Position numbers and translations under genes: made by a program
Source of the DNA: Cryptomeria japonica
Lineage: Eukaryota > Streptophyta > Pinopsida > Cupressales > Cupressaceae
Assembly (NCBI RefSeq): GCF_030272615.1
Contig: NC_081412.1
Span: 669,192,852-669,256,851, forward strand
Length of the DNA: 64,000 nucleotides
Direction of reading: 5' to 3'
Shown here: one piece after another, positions 1 to 12,098 of the stretch
Layout of the letters: the number at the start of each line of letters is the position of its first letter
Numbering within the stretch: position 1 is the stretch's first letter
Notes under the pieces: generated by a model
What the model was told of the DNA's origin: nothing
Database searches by the model: none
What the model saw: the letters and a program-made list of their open reading frames with translations, nothing else

Positions 1-2348
1 TTTCTTCTATATCCGCTCAAGGATAGTATTCAAGAAAGAAGGGGTGACCTCTTTAACAGTGAGAAGGAGACCTAGGTAAGTCCCCAAAAGATCAGCAATC
101 TTACACCCCAATATAGAGAGGATTTTAAGCTGAAGGTCATCAGAGGTGTTGAAGAAGAAGAGATTACTCTTATCATAATTGATACATTGCCCTGAATCCT
201 TGGTGTAATCCGCTAGTAAATTATTCCATAGTTTGGCCTCAATTACGGATGAGATACCAAACCAGAAGGTGTCATTAATAAATTGTTGGATAACTGAGGG
301 GGGATCGTAGAAGCAACTTTGAATCCCTACAGTTTGCCATTGATCATCATATCAACCACATTTTTACTCAACACTTCAACAATCATGATGAAAAGATAAG
401 GTGACAGAGGGTCTCCTTGTCGAATACCTTTTTCAACCTTAAAACAGCCCCTAGGGGTCCCATTGATCAAGACCGAGAATTAGACTGTAGTAACACAATC
501 TCGGATCATATCAACAACCTTCTGATTGAAGCCCAGTTTTGAGAGTTTAAAAAAAAAAGCACCAGCTGACTTTATCATAAGCTTTTGAAATGTCGAGCTT
601 GAAAGCCATACTCAGGGTTTTGCTCCTATCCATGGAGTGGATTATTTCATGAGTGGCAATGGTAGCATTCAAAATTTAGTGACCAGGGACAAAACCTTTC
701 TAGGAAGGACTGATAAACTTAGCCAAAAGAGGCTTGAGTCTATTCACAAGGAACTTGGAAAATATTTTGTAGATAGAATTATAGAGGCTTATAGGTTGAA
801 AGTCCTTCATGCCATTAGGGTTCGATGACTTAGGGACAAGAACAATGTAGGTTTTATTCAATTTTTTTAGTAATTTACCAGTCTTGAAGAAGTCTTCACT
901 GCTTTAGTAACATCATAATTGACGATGTCCCAATAATCCTAGAAAAATGCCAAGGGGAAGCCATCTAGGCCCGGGGTCTTGAAAGCACCCATCACAAAGA
1001 CTGCCATACAGACCTCCTCCGAGGAGATAGGAGCAAGGAGATGATAGGTATCCTCCTCCCAAATGGCATTAGGGAGCTTACTCAAAAGACTATCCTGGAG
1101 AGACACATTACTCCTTCCAGACTCCATATACATTCTGATGAAGAAGTCAGTGGCATTTTGGCCAATTTGGGATTCTCCAGTGATCTCCCAATCTGTGTCA
1201 TCCTTTAGACTTTTGGTATAGTTTCTCCTTTTATGGATGCTTGCCGAGCAGTGGAAGAAGATCGATTTTTTGTCCCCCTCTTTCAACCACTGAATTCTGG
1301 ATCTTTGTTTCTAGTAGATTTCCTCCTTAGAGAGGATTTCCTTCCAGTTCTTATGACATTCATCTTCCTCAACCAGCATAGAGTGAGGGGGGTCACCTGC
1401 TACCATATTACTCTTAAGTTGTTCTAGTTTGGAGCATAACTCCTTTTTCTTCTTGAAGATGTCACCAAAAGTTGCCTTATTCCAACCTTTGACTTCTCTG
1501 CGGATGAGTTTCAGTTTCTCAGCAATTCTGAACATAGTAGTCTGTTGAATTGGGGTAGCCCACCAACCCTTGACCAGGTCTCTGAAATCCGGGTGGGAGG
1601 TCCACATAATCTCATAGCGGAAAGGGGGGGGGACCCAGGTAGGGTGTATCCTTCCAATGGAGCAGGAGGGGGTTATGATCAGAAGTTGTCCTTGGGAGAG
1701 TCTTAAGGTAGGAGTTGTGGCCAATATCCCAGTTGGTAGAGATGAGGAATCTATCCAGTCTGACTTGAATTAGGTGATTTCCTTTCCTATAATTCGACCA
1801 AGTGTAAGGGACACCCTGAAGATCAAGATCAAAGAGGCTAGTGGCATTAATGAGGTTGGCGAGATCGCCCATGCTATCTATAAAATCAACTCGACCACCA
1901 CATTTTTCAGAGGGGTAGAGAGGGATATTAAAGTCTCTAGCCAGCATGTACTGAGACTTCTAGTCCGCCAGGATGAGTTCATAAATTTCCTCCCACACCA
2001 GATGCCTTCCCACTTTGGAGTTGGGGGCATATATATTGAACAGGTACCAATAGTGCTCATCATGTTGAAAAGTAACCGCTAAGAAGTTGTGATTGCTAAG
2101 ATAAATCTTTCCTTGATTTTGAGGGGGTCTCATAGGGTAGAAATTCCCCTAGAAGCCCCCAAAGCATCCACATACAAAAAGGCAACCCCCGACCAAAGTT
2201 TACCAACAATGGTTGCAAAAGTTTGGTAGGACATTTTAACCTCCTGAAGAAGAGAAATATCAAGTTTAATATCCAAGATATATTGTTTAATAGCGAATTG
2301 CTTCTGGGGACTGTTGAGACCCCTTATGTTCTAGGAGAGGAACTTCAT
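1..2348 (-). pseudogene. LINE ORF2: endonuclease and reverse transcriptase (partial)
   Basis: ORF2 starts MKFLS with a stop where the family normally has Trp, then NIRGLN, the start of the endonuclease domain. Later endonuclease blocks are visible: ARDFN, YTWSN, RLDRFL and SDHNPLLL. The reverse transcriptase follows with TPGLDGFPLAFF, KLDISKAYDKVSW and RQGDPLSPYLFI. The position of the catalytic FADD box reads FINDTFWFG (about 262-290), so an Asp is lost. Several stops and frame changes break the reading. The element would have nicked target DNA and copied its own RNA in the nucleus; this copy cannot. The 3' part lies outside the window. Confidence 0.85.
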
Positions 2349-2382
2349 TTCTTATTTTTGTTGATTCCATCAAGGGTCAGTT

Positions 2383-2736
2383 GTCCACTATTAGGATTTC
2401 AAGCAGATCCGAAGCAAATATGAACTAACAATTATATGCAGATTTAAATACAAAAGATAAAGGAATAAAACAGGACACAGATAACACAGAGATTTAACGT
2501 GGTTCACCCAGAATGGGTTACGTCCACCATACACAGCCGTCCAATCTTTCTTATTATCCAACAAAAATAGTACATCAACCTTACAATGCCTTAAGCATCC
2601 CAGCCGCTTATAACATGCATTTTTAGGGCAACAAACAAAGTCAACCATTTTAGGGTTTTATTACAATGTTGGTTTTCATCAACCACCACATATCTGAGTG
2701 TATAGTACTTTGTTGATCAGTCACCACATATCAACA
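2383..2736 (-). repeat. LTR-like fragment inserted between LINE ORFs
   Basis: A non-LINE stretch sits between the end of ORF1 and the start of ORF2. On the minus strand it begins TGTTGATATG, directly after a purine-rich AAGGGGTAGA resembling a polypurine tract. On the plus strand it contains GATTTAACGTGGTTCACCC, a motif common inside plant LTRs. I could not find a clean 5-bp target duplication, so the left end is approximate. It could be a solo LTR or a decayed end. Confidence 0.4.
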
Positions 2737-2739
2737 TCT

Positions 2740-4300
2740 ACCCCTTGCAATGTCCCTTGCCACCACTTTATGTCTCAGCACCCTCTCCAAAGGTCTTCCG
2801 ACTTTATTTTCAGTACCCCCCACATCTGCTTTCTTAGCCCTGGGTTTCTTGTTCTGGGTCATCCATTCCTCATTGTCTGCTCGAGGAGATCTGGGTGGTG
2901 ATATGTTCATAGGAAGAGTGAGTATGGGGGATTTTTCTACTTGAACAAATGTCTCCACTTTTCTAGGGGAACAAGGGGGGTTGTGATTAACAACTTTTTC
3001 ACACCTGAGGGGGTAATAGATCCATCAGGGTTGTAGGGATAGAAATAGCTAGAGGCTTGGGGGAGAGGTAGTTATTACCCATAGCCATGGAGGGGGATGG
3101 AGAAGGATAAGAGGATAGTTGGAGGCTTGTCACCGGAGGGATTTCACCCTCTTCCAGGGGTACAACTGGGCTAACTTTCTTCATAGAATCAACCGAGGTT
3201 TTTAAGATCTTAAGGATCTTGTTAGTGTGGGGGTAGTCATTAGGGATTTCGTTCGCATTAGGTAGTTCCAAGGGGGTTGATGAAGAGGGAGCACTTGGGC
3301 TGATGGGTTCATCTATAATAGCCTTTTCTTTCAGCTTGGGTTCTACAGACTCCTGGGTCTTACACTCAGCATAAGTGTGCCCTTGTTTAGCACACTTCTG
3401 ACAAAAAAGGGTAGCATTTTCATAGACAATGGTCTGGGATCATTTTCCCCACTTCGAGTTTAGAGAAACAAAATTAGGGAGAGCTTTGTTAATTGCAACA
3501 TTGACACAAAAACGTTCATAAACCAACCTGGATTTTGCCAGAGTGACCGAATCTGTTGTAACATAGTTGCTGAATGAGTTTCCAATCCAACGAAAGATCT
3601 GGTCATCCCAGAATTCCAACAGTAACATCAGGTAGTCTAACCCAAACAAGAGCCATGCGGTTGAGTTCAGTTGAAGGGTCAAAACCAGGCTTTCATTTAG
3701 CCAAAGTTAGGAAATACTTCCCATAAGCCTAGGAGCCTAAGAGGACAAAGATCAGGTCTTCCTCCATAGTGAACTTAAAAAGGAAGAGACCACCTGGCAT
3801 TGTCGAGATGTCGACACTACCTTTTAGTTTCCATCTTGCTTTGGCCCATCTCCTAATCATGTCAATAGATGGCCTGAAGGAGAAGAAGCATCCAACTATC
3901 GCCAAGTGAAGAGATGAGACAATTTTATCCATGAGACTACTCGGGAGCTTGATCTCTGTTCCTTCGTCAGTTTGGGTAAAGTTAGCCAAAGCCGCTTCCA
4001 AAGTCAAATTAGTGGACCCGAGAAGAGCATTTTTCCAGTTGGATTTGGAATCTTTCTTACCAAGCTCCGCATTCTTTTGTCTGGCAGCAGATTCCGGCCT
4101 GGGGAGGGGTATATTCTTCACTCCATCATTCAGGCCAGAGTTTGTCGATACCATAGATGAAGAGGAGGAAGGAATATCAAACTTGGCAGTTTTTTCCGTA
4201 TGACCTGCAACCAATGGGGTCCCAACAACATGTGAACTGACCGTGGTATCGGGTTGGGGGTCCGATTGCAGGGAGGAAGGGACCTCCCCAAAGGGGGCGA
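2740..4300 (-). pseudogene. LINE ORF1 (Gag-like, DUF4283 and CCHC knuckle)
   Basis: The minus-strand reading runs from a Ser-rich leader (around 4214) into a DUF4283-type block, FSFRPSIDMIRRWAKARWKL, near 3870-3820. That block is the usual N-terminal domain of plant L1 ORF1 proteins, which bind the element RNA. A CX2CX4HX4C knuckle (CQKCAKQGHTYAEC) lies at about 3415-3370. The C-terminal part holds a basic KVGRPLER segment like the AT-hook tail of related ORF1s. The frame changes near 3720, 3680 and 3430, so no full protein can be made. Confidence 0.8.
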
Positions 4301-4330
4301 TTATGTAGATGATTCAAATTCAAACGCAAG

Positions 4331-5150
4331 GAAAGGCGGGAAAGTTGCATAGCGTTATCAGATGTTGCTCCCTTTGTCTTCTTTCTAATAACATTTGTTA
4401 ATTTAAAGATTTTTTTAATATTGATTGAAATAAAAGAAAATACAATAAAGATTGGAATAACAGTCGAAGAAGAAACTATAGAAAAGAAAAAGAAAGTAAT
4501 TACAAAGAAAATGATTTTTGAGAATTAATAATTTTTCTAATTTATAAAGTTACAAAAGTATACATGTAGACTTTAAAACAAGAAAATAAATTTTACAAAC
4601 AATTTTTTTTTTATTAATAAATGATACAACTAATACTAAAAATATATTACATTAAAACGTGATAATATATTCATATTTTAATAATAATTTAATATTAATA
4701 ACAATATTTTAATATAACAATAATTTAATATTAATTACAATATTATAATTTTTTTTAAAATTAGAATAACGAACAAATATGATATTAGCATACTTTATTT
4801 ATATTCTTCTAAGATAACTATGTTAGTTTTAAACAATCAAAATCGTTTAGATAAAAACTATTAATCTAAATGAGAGCATCAAAATATCTTTTTTATCATG
4901 AATTTTATAACTTTATAAATATGCTAATTTTAGACAACCAATATCATTTAGATGAAAACTAATAATCTAAATGCTATTAACAAAATCTCTTCTTTATCAT
5001 GAACTTTATTATTTTTAATTTCTTATTATGATAATGTAAATGTAATTCATGTGTATTCTTTTGGATTCAATTTAAGCATAATCTGTTTTTTCATCAATGT
5101 TTTTGATCCATCATCAAATGAAAAAACATGATAAGAAATGTTGATGCAAA
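4331..5150. other. AT-rich spacer, no gene seen
   Basis: This stretch is very AT-rich with long A and T runs. I see no coding pattern and no recognisable element end. Two loosely similar segments near 4800-4900 and 4910-5000 share wording such as AATCGTTTAGAT and ATCATTTAGATG, suggesting an old local duplication. Confidence 0.6.
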
Positions 5151-5452
5151 ACAAATTTTACACAATTATTGAATCGACGAAAGTTCCGCGAATTTCATTG
5201 TGCGAATGGTATATGCGCTCCAAGCTGTCTGCGTTGAAGTTTTTAGCTTTCACATTTGGAAATAGGTTGACAAGTAGGAGATATTTTTTCTCTTAGCGTC
5301 TCTAATTGTAGATTGCATTCAATCTGGTTGCTTAAATCTCCGTTTAAGCTTAACTGTACGTACATCAGCAATTGCGTAGACACCTGGCTTCATATCTCTA
5401 GTCAGGGTTTTCTTTCCTTGGCACTTTCTTGGCAAGGTTACGAAGAGATAAC

Positions 5453-5514
5453 TCATTTATTTATAGCCACATGCGTCTACCCAGCATTATTTATAGCCAC
5501 ATGCGTCTACCCAG
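5453..5514. repeat. 30-bp direct duplication upstream of a TATA box
   Basis: Two copies of a unit of about 30 bp containing TTATAGCCACATGCGTCTAC lie head to tail, and a partial third start follows. A second pair of copies of TTTCTTTCCTTGGCACTTTC (near 5409 and 5541) flanks the array. The arrangement lies 75-140 bp upstream of the TATA box and could affect promoter strength; that is inference. Confidence 0.75.
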
Positions 5515-5588
5515 CATTATATCTACCACAGTTAGCATGGTTTTCTTTCCTTGGCACTTTCTTGGCACTTTCTCCCCAGACCCACCAA

Positions 5589-5596
5589 TATAAATA
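5589..5596 (+). promoter_or_regulatory. TATA box of a putative host gene
   Basis: TATAAATA is a near-perfect plant TATA box. It lies 92 bp upstream of an ATG that opens an exon with a consensus splice donor, leaving room for a 5' untranslated region of about 60 bases. The surrounding 5150-5760 bp is less AT-rich than its flanks, as expected for a promoter and first exon. Confidence 0.55.
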
Positions 5597-5687
5597 GCCA
5601 CATGTACGCGGACGAATAGCCTTCCTTAACCTTTTTCAGTGCAGAAATCCGCTTTGGACGAAGTTATTTAGCTGGTTTAGCGCTGAG

Positions 5688-5757
5688 ATGGCATCGGAAC
5701 TCTCCAACACCGCCGCAAGAAATAGGGAAAATGAAGACAGTAATGATGTTATCATAG
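5688..5757 (+). CDS. Putative first coding exon of a host gene
   Basis: The reading starts ATGGCATCGG, a good plant start context, and gives MASELSNTAARNRENEDSND followed by VII, after which an AG|GTACGT donor interrupts it in phase 1. The peptide is hydrophilic and ends in a short hydrophobic beta-type run. I do not recognise the gene. The DVII ending with a split G-codon would suit the start of a Rossmann fold (DVIIVGAG type), but that is a guess. No convincing second exon was found downstream, so the gene may have a very long intron, or this may be an orphan fragment. Confidence 0.4.
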
Positions 5758-6167
5758 GTACGTAACAACTGTGTTCTTTTTGTTCGCCCTTTTCAGTACC
5801 CTTTACAGCTTTGGTAGAGGAAAGTAGATTAAAGTTTTTTGGGTTCCAATTAAAGGTTTATCCTGTGATAAAATGGTGCAAGGTCGAGTAAGGATTGATT
5901 TTATATAAGAAGGGACATTGCTAAACGTCCCCAGATCTAGGTTTCGAATTCCTAAATGCTCTGTTTCATGTCTTTAAATTTGATTGTGGATAAATTTTTT
6001 TAGTACCGATATTTTAAGTCATACTAAATGAATCATTAGGTATCAAGAGAGTGCTTTAGAAGTTTGTGTTTTTTAATAGGGGAAGAGCACCATTAGTTGA
6101 GCATGTACCAATTGTTGTGAGGGTTGTTGATACCTTTTGTTCCAAAAAATGAACAAATAAAATCTAT

Positions 6168-6232
6168 TGTTAGGAAATGTACCAATAGTTATTAGGAAAT
6201 GTACCAATAGTTGTTAAGAAATGTACTAATAT
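6168..6232. repeat. 21-bp tandem repeat, three copies
   Basis: Three degenerate copies of a unit containing AGGAAATGTACCAATAG stand head to tail. They lie in noncoding AT-rich DNA. Confidence 0.75.
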
Positions 6233-7204
6233 TGTAAAAAGTAACCAATCGGGTGATGCCATATCCGTTGCACAACTATTGGGGTCTCTTTTGCATGCCT
6301 ATTTGTCTCACTTTTTTTTGCGCTGTTTTGGATACCTTGGCAAAAAGCATGCTGACGTGGCATCATATTTGATGATGTGGCCCTAGAGTGATTTGAAATT
6401 TTCCAAGTAAGATTTTGAGATGCGCGAAGTTAAGATGCAAAACTACTGGATCCTTTCCCCTAGTGATAATGAGTTTTTCAATTTCCACAACAATCACATA
6501 AATTTGGGCAGTGCAATATTTGATTATGATGTGACAACCTAATAAAGATAAAACATTTTCCTTATTCCATTGTCCTAGGTGTGCAAAAATCAAAGTCTCT
6601 CTTTCCACGCCACTTTTAGCCTTTTCTACTTTCCCTTCACAACATGATTTTAGATTCAAACCACTATGATGGAGGGAATGCGATTATTTTTTAATTTAAA
6701 AATATTGTTTAAGAGAGAAAATAAACTAAAAAAAAATGTCAAAACTGGCTTGTTAAACTAGCAGCAAAGAAACAAAGAGTAACCTCATGTTTATTTTATT
6801 TTATAAATATATTGAACAATGTATTTGAGATTTGAACTTAAGAGCTTCCATATAGGCTAACCATTGTAATGTGGGGTCATCCCCATGATTTGCTTAAATT
6901 TAAGCAATTGGTGTGTCGCCATGCAAATTTCAATTTCCAGGAAAATATAATTAAAAATAAGCCTCGAAATAAGCACCAGCTTGCTGCTTATTGAAACAAT
7001 TGATATGTGACTCCACAAATTTCTTTCCCACTATTTTATATGGTCCCAAAATTATTTCCTAAATTTATTGCTCTAATTTTTGAAATTATTATTAATGATT
7101 TCATCTAAAAAATAGAATGTAAGATAATTTCTTAAAACATAAAGCAGCAATATTTTATATCCATGAGCCCACCAGCTACATAAATTTCTCCTAAAAATAT
7201 TGAG

Positions 7205-7326
7205 CATAGCAAAAATAAGCTTAATAGCATGGGGACTTGCCCTAATTGACGGACATACAAAAGTTCATAGCAAAAATAAGCTTAATAGCTTGGGGACTTG
7301 CCCTAATTGGCTGACATACAAAAGTT
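7205..7326. repeat. 61-bp tandem duplication
   Basis: Two near-identical copies each start CATAGCAAAAATAAGC and include GGGGACTTGCCCTAATTG. They differ at only a few bases, so the duplication is fairly recent. No coding role is seen. Confidence 0.85.
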
Positions 7327-8560
7327 AAGATGTGCATAAAGAGACTCGTGTTTTCTCTTTTTTTTTTGGTAATCTAGAATATGTTACTTCTACGTAAATT
7401 GTTATTGTATGGATTATTTTATCGAGTTTTAAAATTATTTAAAAAATATTATTTAATTATTTATTTAATGCGTTTTTTTTTAAAATTAAAATATTTTAAT
7501 AAGTTTAGTTTTTTAAATAAATAAAATAATATTTTAATAAAATATTTTAAAAATAAAATAAATTAATTTTTAAACAAATTAAATAATTTTAAAGCAAATA
7601 AAAATAATTCTTTTAATAAAATTAAAATAGAATTTGAACAATATGTCTATACGATTATTTTATAAAAGTTTAATCAATAAAATGTGTTTTTTGTCTTATG
7701 ATAGCTTTATGTAGAATATTTTTTTTGATGAAGCAAATCATGATAATAAATACAATTTTTTTTTTTAACAAATAAGCTTTGGAGAACTAGAATTATCCTT
7801 GTTCAAGTATTGGCTACTAAGAATGCTTGGTTGTACATACAATACGAGTTTGTAGAAAATTTAAAAGTTTGAATTTGAACCACTTGCAAAAATTATATTT
7901 GTTGGTTACTTGCACAAAATTTGCTTTGCAATAATTGGTTACCGTGGTTAAATTAGTATTGACCTTTTATTTAGTTTGAAATTATAATATGTGAAATAAT
8001 AAGGGGTTGTATAAGTAAAGATGATTATGTTTGAGACTTGAATTTGGGTATCACTATTAATAATATTTTTTGATGAATACGTCCATTAGTTTTTATCAAT
8101 TTAAATAAAAATATGCATTCAAAAGGTCACCCCTCAGAATCACACGTGTAATGCCCAAAAAGCTAGATAACAAAAATAATAGAAAAGTCGCTTAAGCAAC
8201 AAGAGAAACACTAATGAGAGGTTGAGGGGCATTCTGACCATCCAATGCACCCCATACACCAACCAATTTCGGGTGACATTAGGTAGGGACCAACCCTTGT
8301 CAACATTAGTCTCTCCATCCTCCTTATCTTCATTTCACATTTGTAAAATAACCAAAGCCAATCGAGGGAGCCACTTTGAAGAGTCTAGCCAACCACCACC
8401 ACCATTGGTTAATGACCAAACGTTGCCACCACTAGTAGATGACGATCTCGCTTGTAGACAACTTGAAGGTATAATCTTTGTTCAGGGGAGAGGTAGAGTG
8501 CCATTGAGTTGACTTGATCTTGCCACCAAAGTGGCAACAAGGAGCCTAATATCTAGGTGA

Positions 8561-10565
8561 CTAAGAACCTTGAGCTGAAAAACTACAATTGCGAGGTGGA
8601 GAATGGTCATTGGAAGTAGAACTATCTAGAGGGACCTTGGCCATAGTACAAGATGCATTACCCCAATGTTTGAGTAAGTCTTGGTGTTGGGCCATCTCCA
8701 ACGCCGCTTTGCTTGCTTGAACTTGAATTTGAAGTATCATATTATTGCAAATAGAAACTTTAGTAAAAAGTGATATAAAAGTACTAATAATGTTGCAAGC
8801 AAAAATAACATCATTCCTATCTTTCCATAAGGAGAAAATAATCTCCACCCCAAAAGCATGCCAGATCTTGGTATACTTAAAGAGAATCTCCCAAAAAAAC
8901 CATGTGCTACGAAAAAGGTTTTGGTTGAAAGGGGCAAAAAAAGTCATAAATCCAATTCCACAAGTGTTGAGAAAGATGACAATACCAATAGAGGTATTTA
9001 AAAGACTTTGGTTGGTCGTAGAATGGATGAGAGTCCATAACTATGATGTTTGAGATGAGAGTCCACAGGCAAGCCTTGGAAAATACTAGGGAAAATGGGC
9101 TGGTTTAGGCTCAGTGACAACCAACCAAATGTTTTGAAAATATCATTGACTACAATACTTGTAAATAGCACTATAGATTGAGAGCAGGCACCATGTGAAG
9201 GCATAGAGAGAGTGACTGGTAACCCAAACATGGCTTATAATTATAGAAGGTAGTGTTAGGATGCCAATTCCCATCCTTCCACCAAGGTATGATATGGTGA
9301 ATGCCAAGCATTGTGTAGCATATTTAGAGGCAGAGCTGACACAACCGTGTCAAATGTCTATCGACCTAGTCGTAAAAGATAGTAGCAGACTCAAATATTG
9401 ACAAGAGTGAAGATTCATAGTAGCTTTGGAGAACATATCACAGGGCATGCAAAAGCCCTTTTTATGAAATTGTAAGGAACAAACCCAAGGTAGACAAGCC
9501 AAGAGAAGACCTTGAATTTGAATGAGAGGAGATTGCTGGAGGTTATGCTAGTTGAAATATAACCTATCTCCAAAGTTAGAGCTTGCCCACAAAAGCCAAG
9601 GCTTCATAGCTTCCCAAACACACCTAATTCTTTGGCAACAAAAGTGCCCTCGATATGAATAGCTTCTTTCATAACTAGAAGGGTGTGAAAGCCAAACCCC
9701 TTCTAGGCATGCCTATGGATCGGGAAACCAAAAGAAATGCAGTGTCTAAGAAGAATCTTCCAGGCCTCATTACCAGAGATAGCTCAAACAATCAATTTGG
9801 CATAAAGAGCTAATCCTTGTCTCCATGTGGAAAGGAGACCAAGATCACCATAATCCCATGAAAGATAGCAAAACTCCCAAGCATTGTGGTGAAAGCCCTC
9901 ATGGTCTTCCGAAGAGGCACACAAAAAATCATGGCAAAGCTTTTCTAGCTTCATATAATAGGCATTAGAGGGGCCCCAATAAGAATAATAATACACATGG
10001 GTGTTTGCAAGAATTTTAGAGGATCCTGGAATTTACTAGCCATAGAAGGTGGCTTAGCAATCCAGTAAGAGAGCTTCGTCTTAATTTTGGCAAGGACTGC
10101 ATTCCAAAGATCCATGAGTGAGGCCTAAAAGGTAAAGGAAATGCCCAGAAAATGAAATATTTCCCCATATTGAATCCACATCCACCCATACCCCAGAAGC
10201 TGGGAGGGTGTAGGGAGGAAGGATTGATGGTAGCATTGAGTTTTATGCCACTATATGGGAGAACTGAAAGATAGACAAAAAAGTGTCAAAGGCAATGAAG
10301 AGTTGCCTTAATGATATTTTGCTCCTATTGAATGAGAGTGAGAAAAGAGGCATTTGTAAAATGCCCATTAACCAATTGGTTAGACGCCTCAAGTAGGGCA
10401 ATTCCTCTACCTTTCCCAGAAGAGATAGTGTTTGCCAACAAATACCCAAATCTTTTAGCAACAAGAACATACAAGGATAGAGCAAGAGCAAAACCCTTGG
10501 AAGATGGAGTCGTGAAGCCCAAAAGTTGGAAAGTAGCGACCATTGATGGTGATGCATGTAGAGGT
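8561..10565 (-). pseudogene. LINE ORF2 remnant (RT, post-RT, zf-RVT)
   Basis: The longest clean stretches are 9784-9996 and 8561-8947, with stops and frameshifts between them. The endonuclease is absent and the copy is probably 5'-truncated. The C-terminal segment after the zinc-binding domain is hydrophilic and ends CSFSAQGS. No RNase H domain is visible, unlike the two other plus-strand LINEs in this window. The protein would have been a nuclear reverse transcriptase; it is dead here. Confidence 0.75.
10561..10565. repeat. Target duplication of element B, left copy
   Basis: GAGGT directly precedes the TGTTGG start of the 5' LTR and is matched by GAGGT at 46661-46665. Confidence 0.9.
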
Positions 10566-10982
10566 TGTTGGCTTGATAATGATTTTTGTAATGAATGAAT
10601 TTATGTGTTGTCATTGATGGCACATATACACACACATATGTTCACATTGTAATAGTCATCTTAGTTAAGACAAACCGGAACTACTCCCAAGTCTTAGTAT
10701 TGCAAACCAGTATCATTTGTATAGAGAAGTCCAAAGGTGTCTAACCGGTATGTGTAGACAATCGGCATATGCAGTAATGACATTGGTTTTGGTCATTTTC
10801 ACTGACATCAGTTTGGAGATACTGCAGAGATTAACGAGGAAACGAATGGAGGACAATCGGTCTATGAGTTGGAAGAGGTCAACTCTTAACCGGTATCAGT
10901 GTTCCAACTAGTTTCATTGATTGTGTGATGAGTTATCACTGGTCGTGATGAGTTATCCCTAACCGATAGATTTGGCGGTAAT
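10566..10982 (+). repeat. Element B 5' LTR, first part
   Basis: This is the first 417 bp of the 5' LTR. It runs parallel to the 3' LTR from 45578, including the CACATATACACACACATATG segment. It is interrupted at 10982 by insertion of element A and resumes at 23287. Confidence 0.92.
10978..10982. repeat. Target duplication of element A, left copy
   Basis: GTAAT lies immediately left of the TG that opens the left LTR of A. The same five bases follow its right LTR at 23282-23286. Confidence 0.92.
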
Positions 10983-12086
10983 TGATAGACTTTTAAACCT
11001 CTGAGGGGCGGGGGGGGGGAGGGGGTGAATCAGTGACAACAAAAACAATACCACTTTAAACACAGATTGGTAAAGATACTTAACTAGTTTACTTAATACT
11101 ATGCATGCAATCCAAAATGATATTAAAGCATCCACAACAAGTAAAACATCCATCATAACACAAGTGTATATACGTGGAAAACCCAATTGGGAAAAACCAC
11201 GGTGAGATGGGACTCACAAGTTAACTATCTGCAATAATAGGTAATTGACCAGTTAAGGTCTACAAAAGTGCTTTGCTAGGAGTGAATCCTGTTAAAGATC
11301 CCAAAACTCTGTTAGGAGCTATACCCTGTTAAGAGTAACTTCGGTAGAGGATTTCAAACCCAAACTAATGGATCACCTTGTTAGAGGATTTTTCCAATGA
11401 AGCTTGTTAAAGCTTACCCAGTTAGGGGATTTGACTATTGTAGTGATTAGAAAACAACAGGTGGTGTGATCTAGAAGTAGCACAACTTTCTTGAATAGAT
11501 CCTCTTTTGCTCACTCAAAAGTGCATCACCACTATGCCTTTAGTAAATCGCAACGACTTAACACTTCTATCTCGCATCATAAAATAGTTCATCATAATGT
11601 CATTATATAGACATTAGATTTCATGTCGACTCAGGAATCATATCACAATTTCTTAGGTGTAGTGTATCTGGACAATCTAACATAACTCATCACAGATTGC
11701 TGCCAAATCTATCAGATAGGGATAACTCATCACACAATCAATGAATACCAGTTGGAACACTGATACTGGTTAAGAGTTAACCATATTCAACACATAAACC
11801 AATTGTCTTCCATTTGCTTCTATGATGGTCTACGTTGAATCTCCAAGCTGGTGTCAAGCCATTCCTACATATATCGGTTGTCTACATATATTGGTTAGAC
11901 ACCCTCTAAACCATTTGGACTTTATTATACATATAATACCGGTTTTGCAATACAAGGGACTTTTAGAAGTAATACCGATTTGTCTTAACTAAGATGACCA
12001 AGACAATGTGATCATATGTGTGTGTATAAATGTGCCATCAATGACAACACATGAAGTCATCCATTACAATCATCATCAAGCCAACA
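10983..12086 (-). repeat. Element A 3' LTR
   Basis: The plus strand starts TGATAGACTTTTAAACC and ends CAAGCCAACA, and the same limits are found in the right LTR. It includes a row of short hairpins (about 11269-11430) with TGTTAA-type loops. The adjacent polypurine tract is at 12087-12098. Confidence 0.92.
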
Positions 12087-12098
12087 ATCCCCCCCTTT
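12087..12098 (-). promoter_or_regulatory. Polypurine tract of element A
   Basis: On the minus strand an AAAGGGGGGATT run directly precedes the TGTTGG start of the 3' LTR, as needed to prime plus-strand DNA synthesis. Element B has the equivalent AAAGGGGGAGAT. Confidence 0.8.

Larger units (their letters stand above)
1..4330 (-). mobile_element. L1-type LINE, decayed, cut by window start
   Basis: This is a non-LTR retrotransposon read on the minus strand. In sense order it has an ORF1 with a DUF4283-like domain and a CCHC knuckle (about 4300-2740), then ORF2 with an apurinic-type endonuclease (2348-1600) and reverse transcriptase (about 1000-1). The RNase H and 3' tail would lie before base 1. 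Stops and frameshifts occur throughout. An LTR-like fragment separates the two ORFs. The 5' end near 4330 is set by where the ORF1 reading disappears, and I saw no target duplication. Confidence 0.85.
5758..8109. other. Intron or intergenic DNA with local repeats
   Basis: No coding pattern is visible in this mostly AT-rich region on either strand. It contains a three-copy 21-bp repeat near 6168-6232 and a 61-bp tandem duplication at 7205-7326. The longest open frame (6363-6659, minus) has no recognisable motif and no codon pattern to support it. If the exon at 5688-5757 is real, this would be the start of its first intron. Confidence 0.5.
8110..10565 (-). mobile_element. Second LINE, broken minus-strand ORF2 remnant
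   Basis: Minus-strand translation in shifting frames gives LINE ORF2 wording. A reverse transcriptase part lies near 10540-10300, the post-RT segment (LEKLCHDFLCASSEDHEGF, then LGLLSTWRQGLALYAKLIV) near 9990-9784, and a zinc-binding RT tail (IFSLWKDRNDVIFACN) near 8850-8790. Element B inserted into it at 10565, and about 15-25 bases of the same LINE may resume at 46666. The left end near 8110 is approximate, and no poly-A tail or duplication is visible. Confidence 0.75.

Noticed and set aside
1233-2082. Plus-strand frames across the first LINE
   Set aside because: They are shadows of the minus-strand endonuclease and RT reading, which carries the recognisable motifs.
5313-5597. 94-codon frame upstream of the TATA box
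   Set aside because: It is built on the duplicated promoter module and lies upstream of the predicted transcription start.
5688-5757. Naming the first exon as an FAD-dependent oxidoreductase from its DVII ending
   Set aside because: Four residues before a splice site are not enough, and the next exon was not found.
8222-8512. 96-codon plus-strand frame
   Set aside because: It has no motif, lies in the tail of a minus-strand LINE remnant and has no promoter or splice context.
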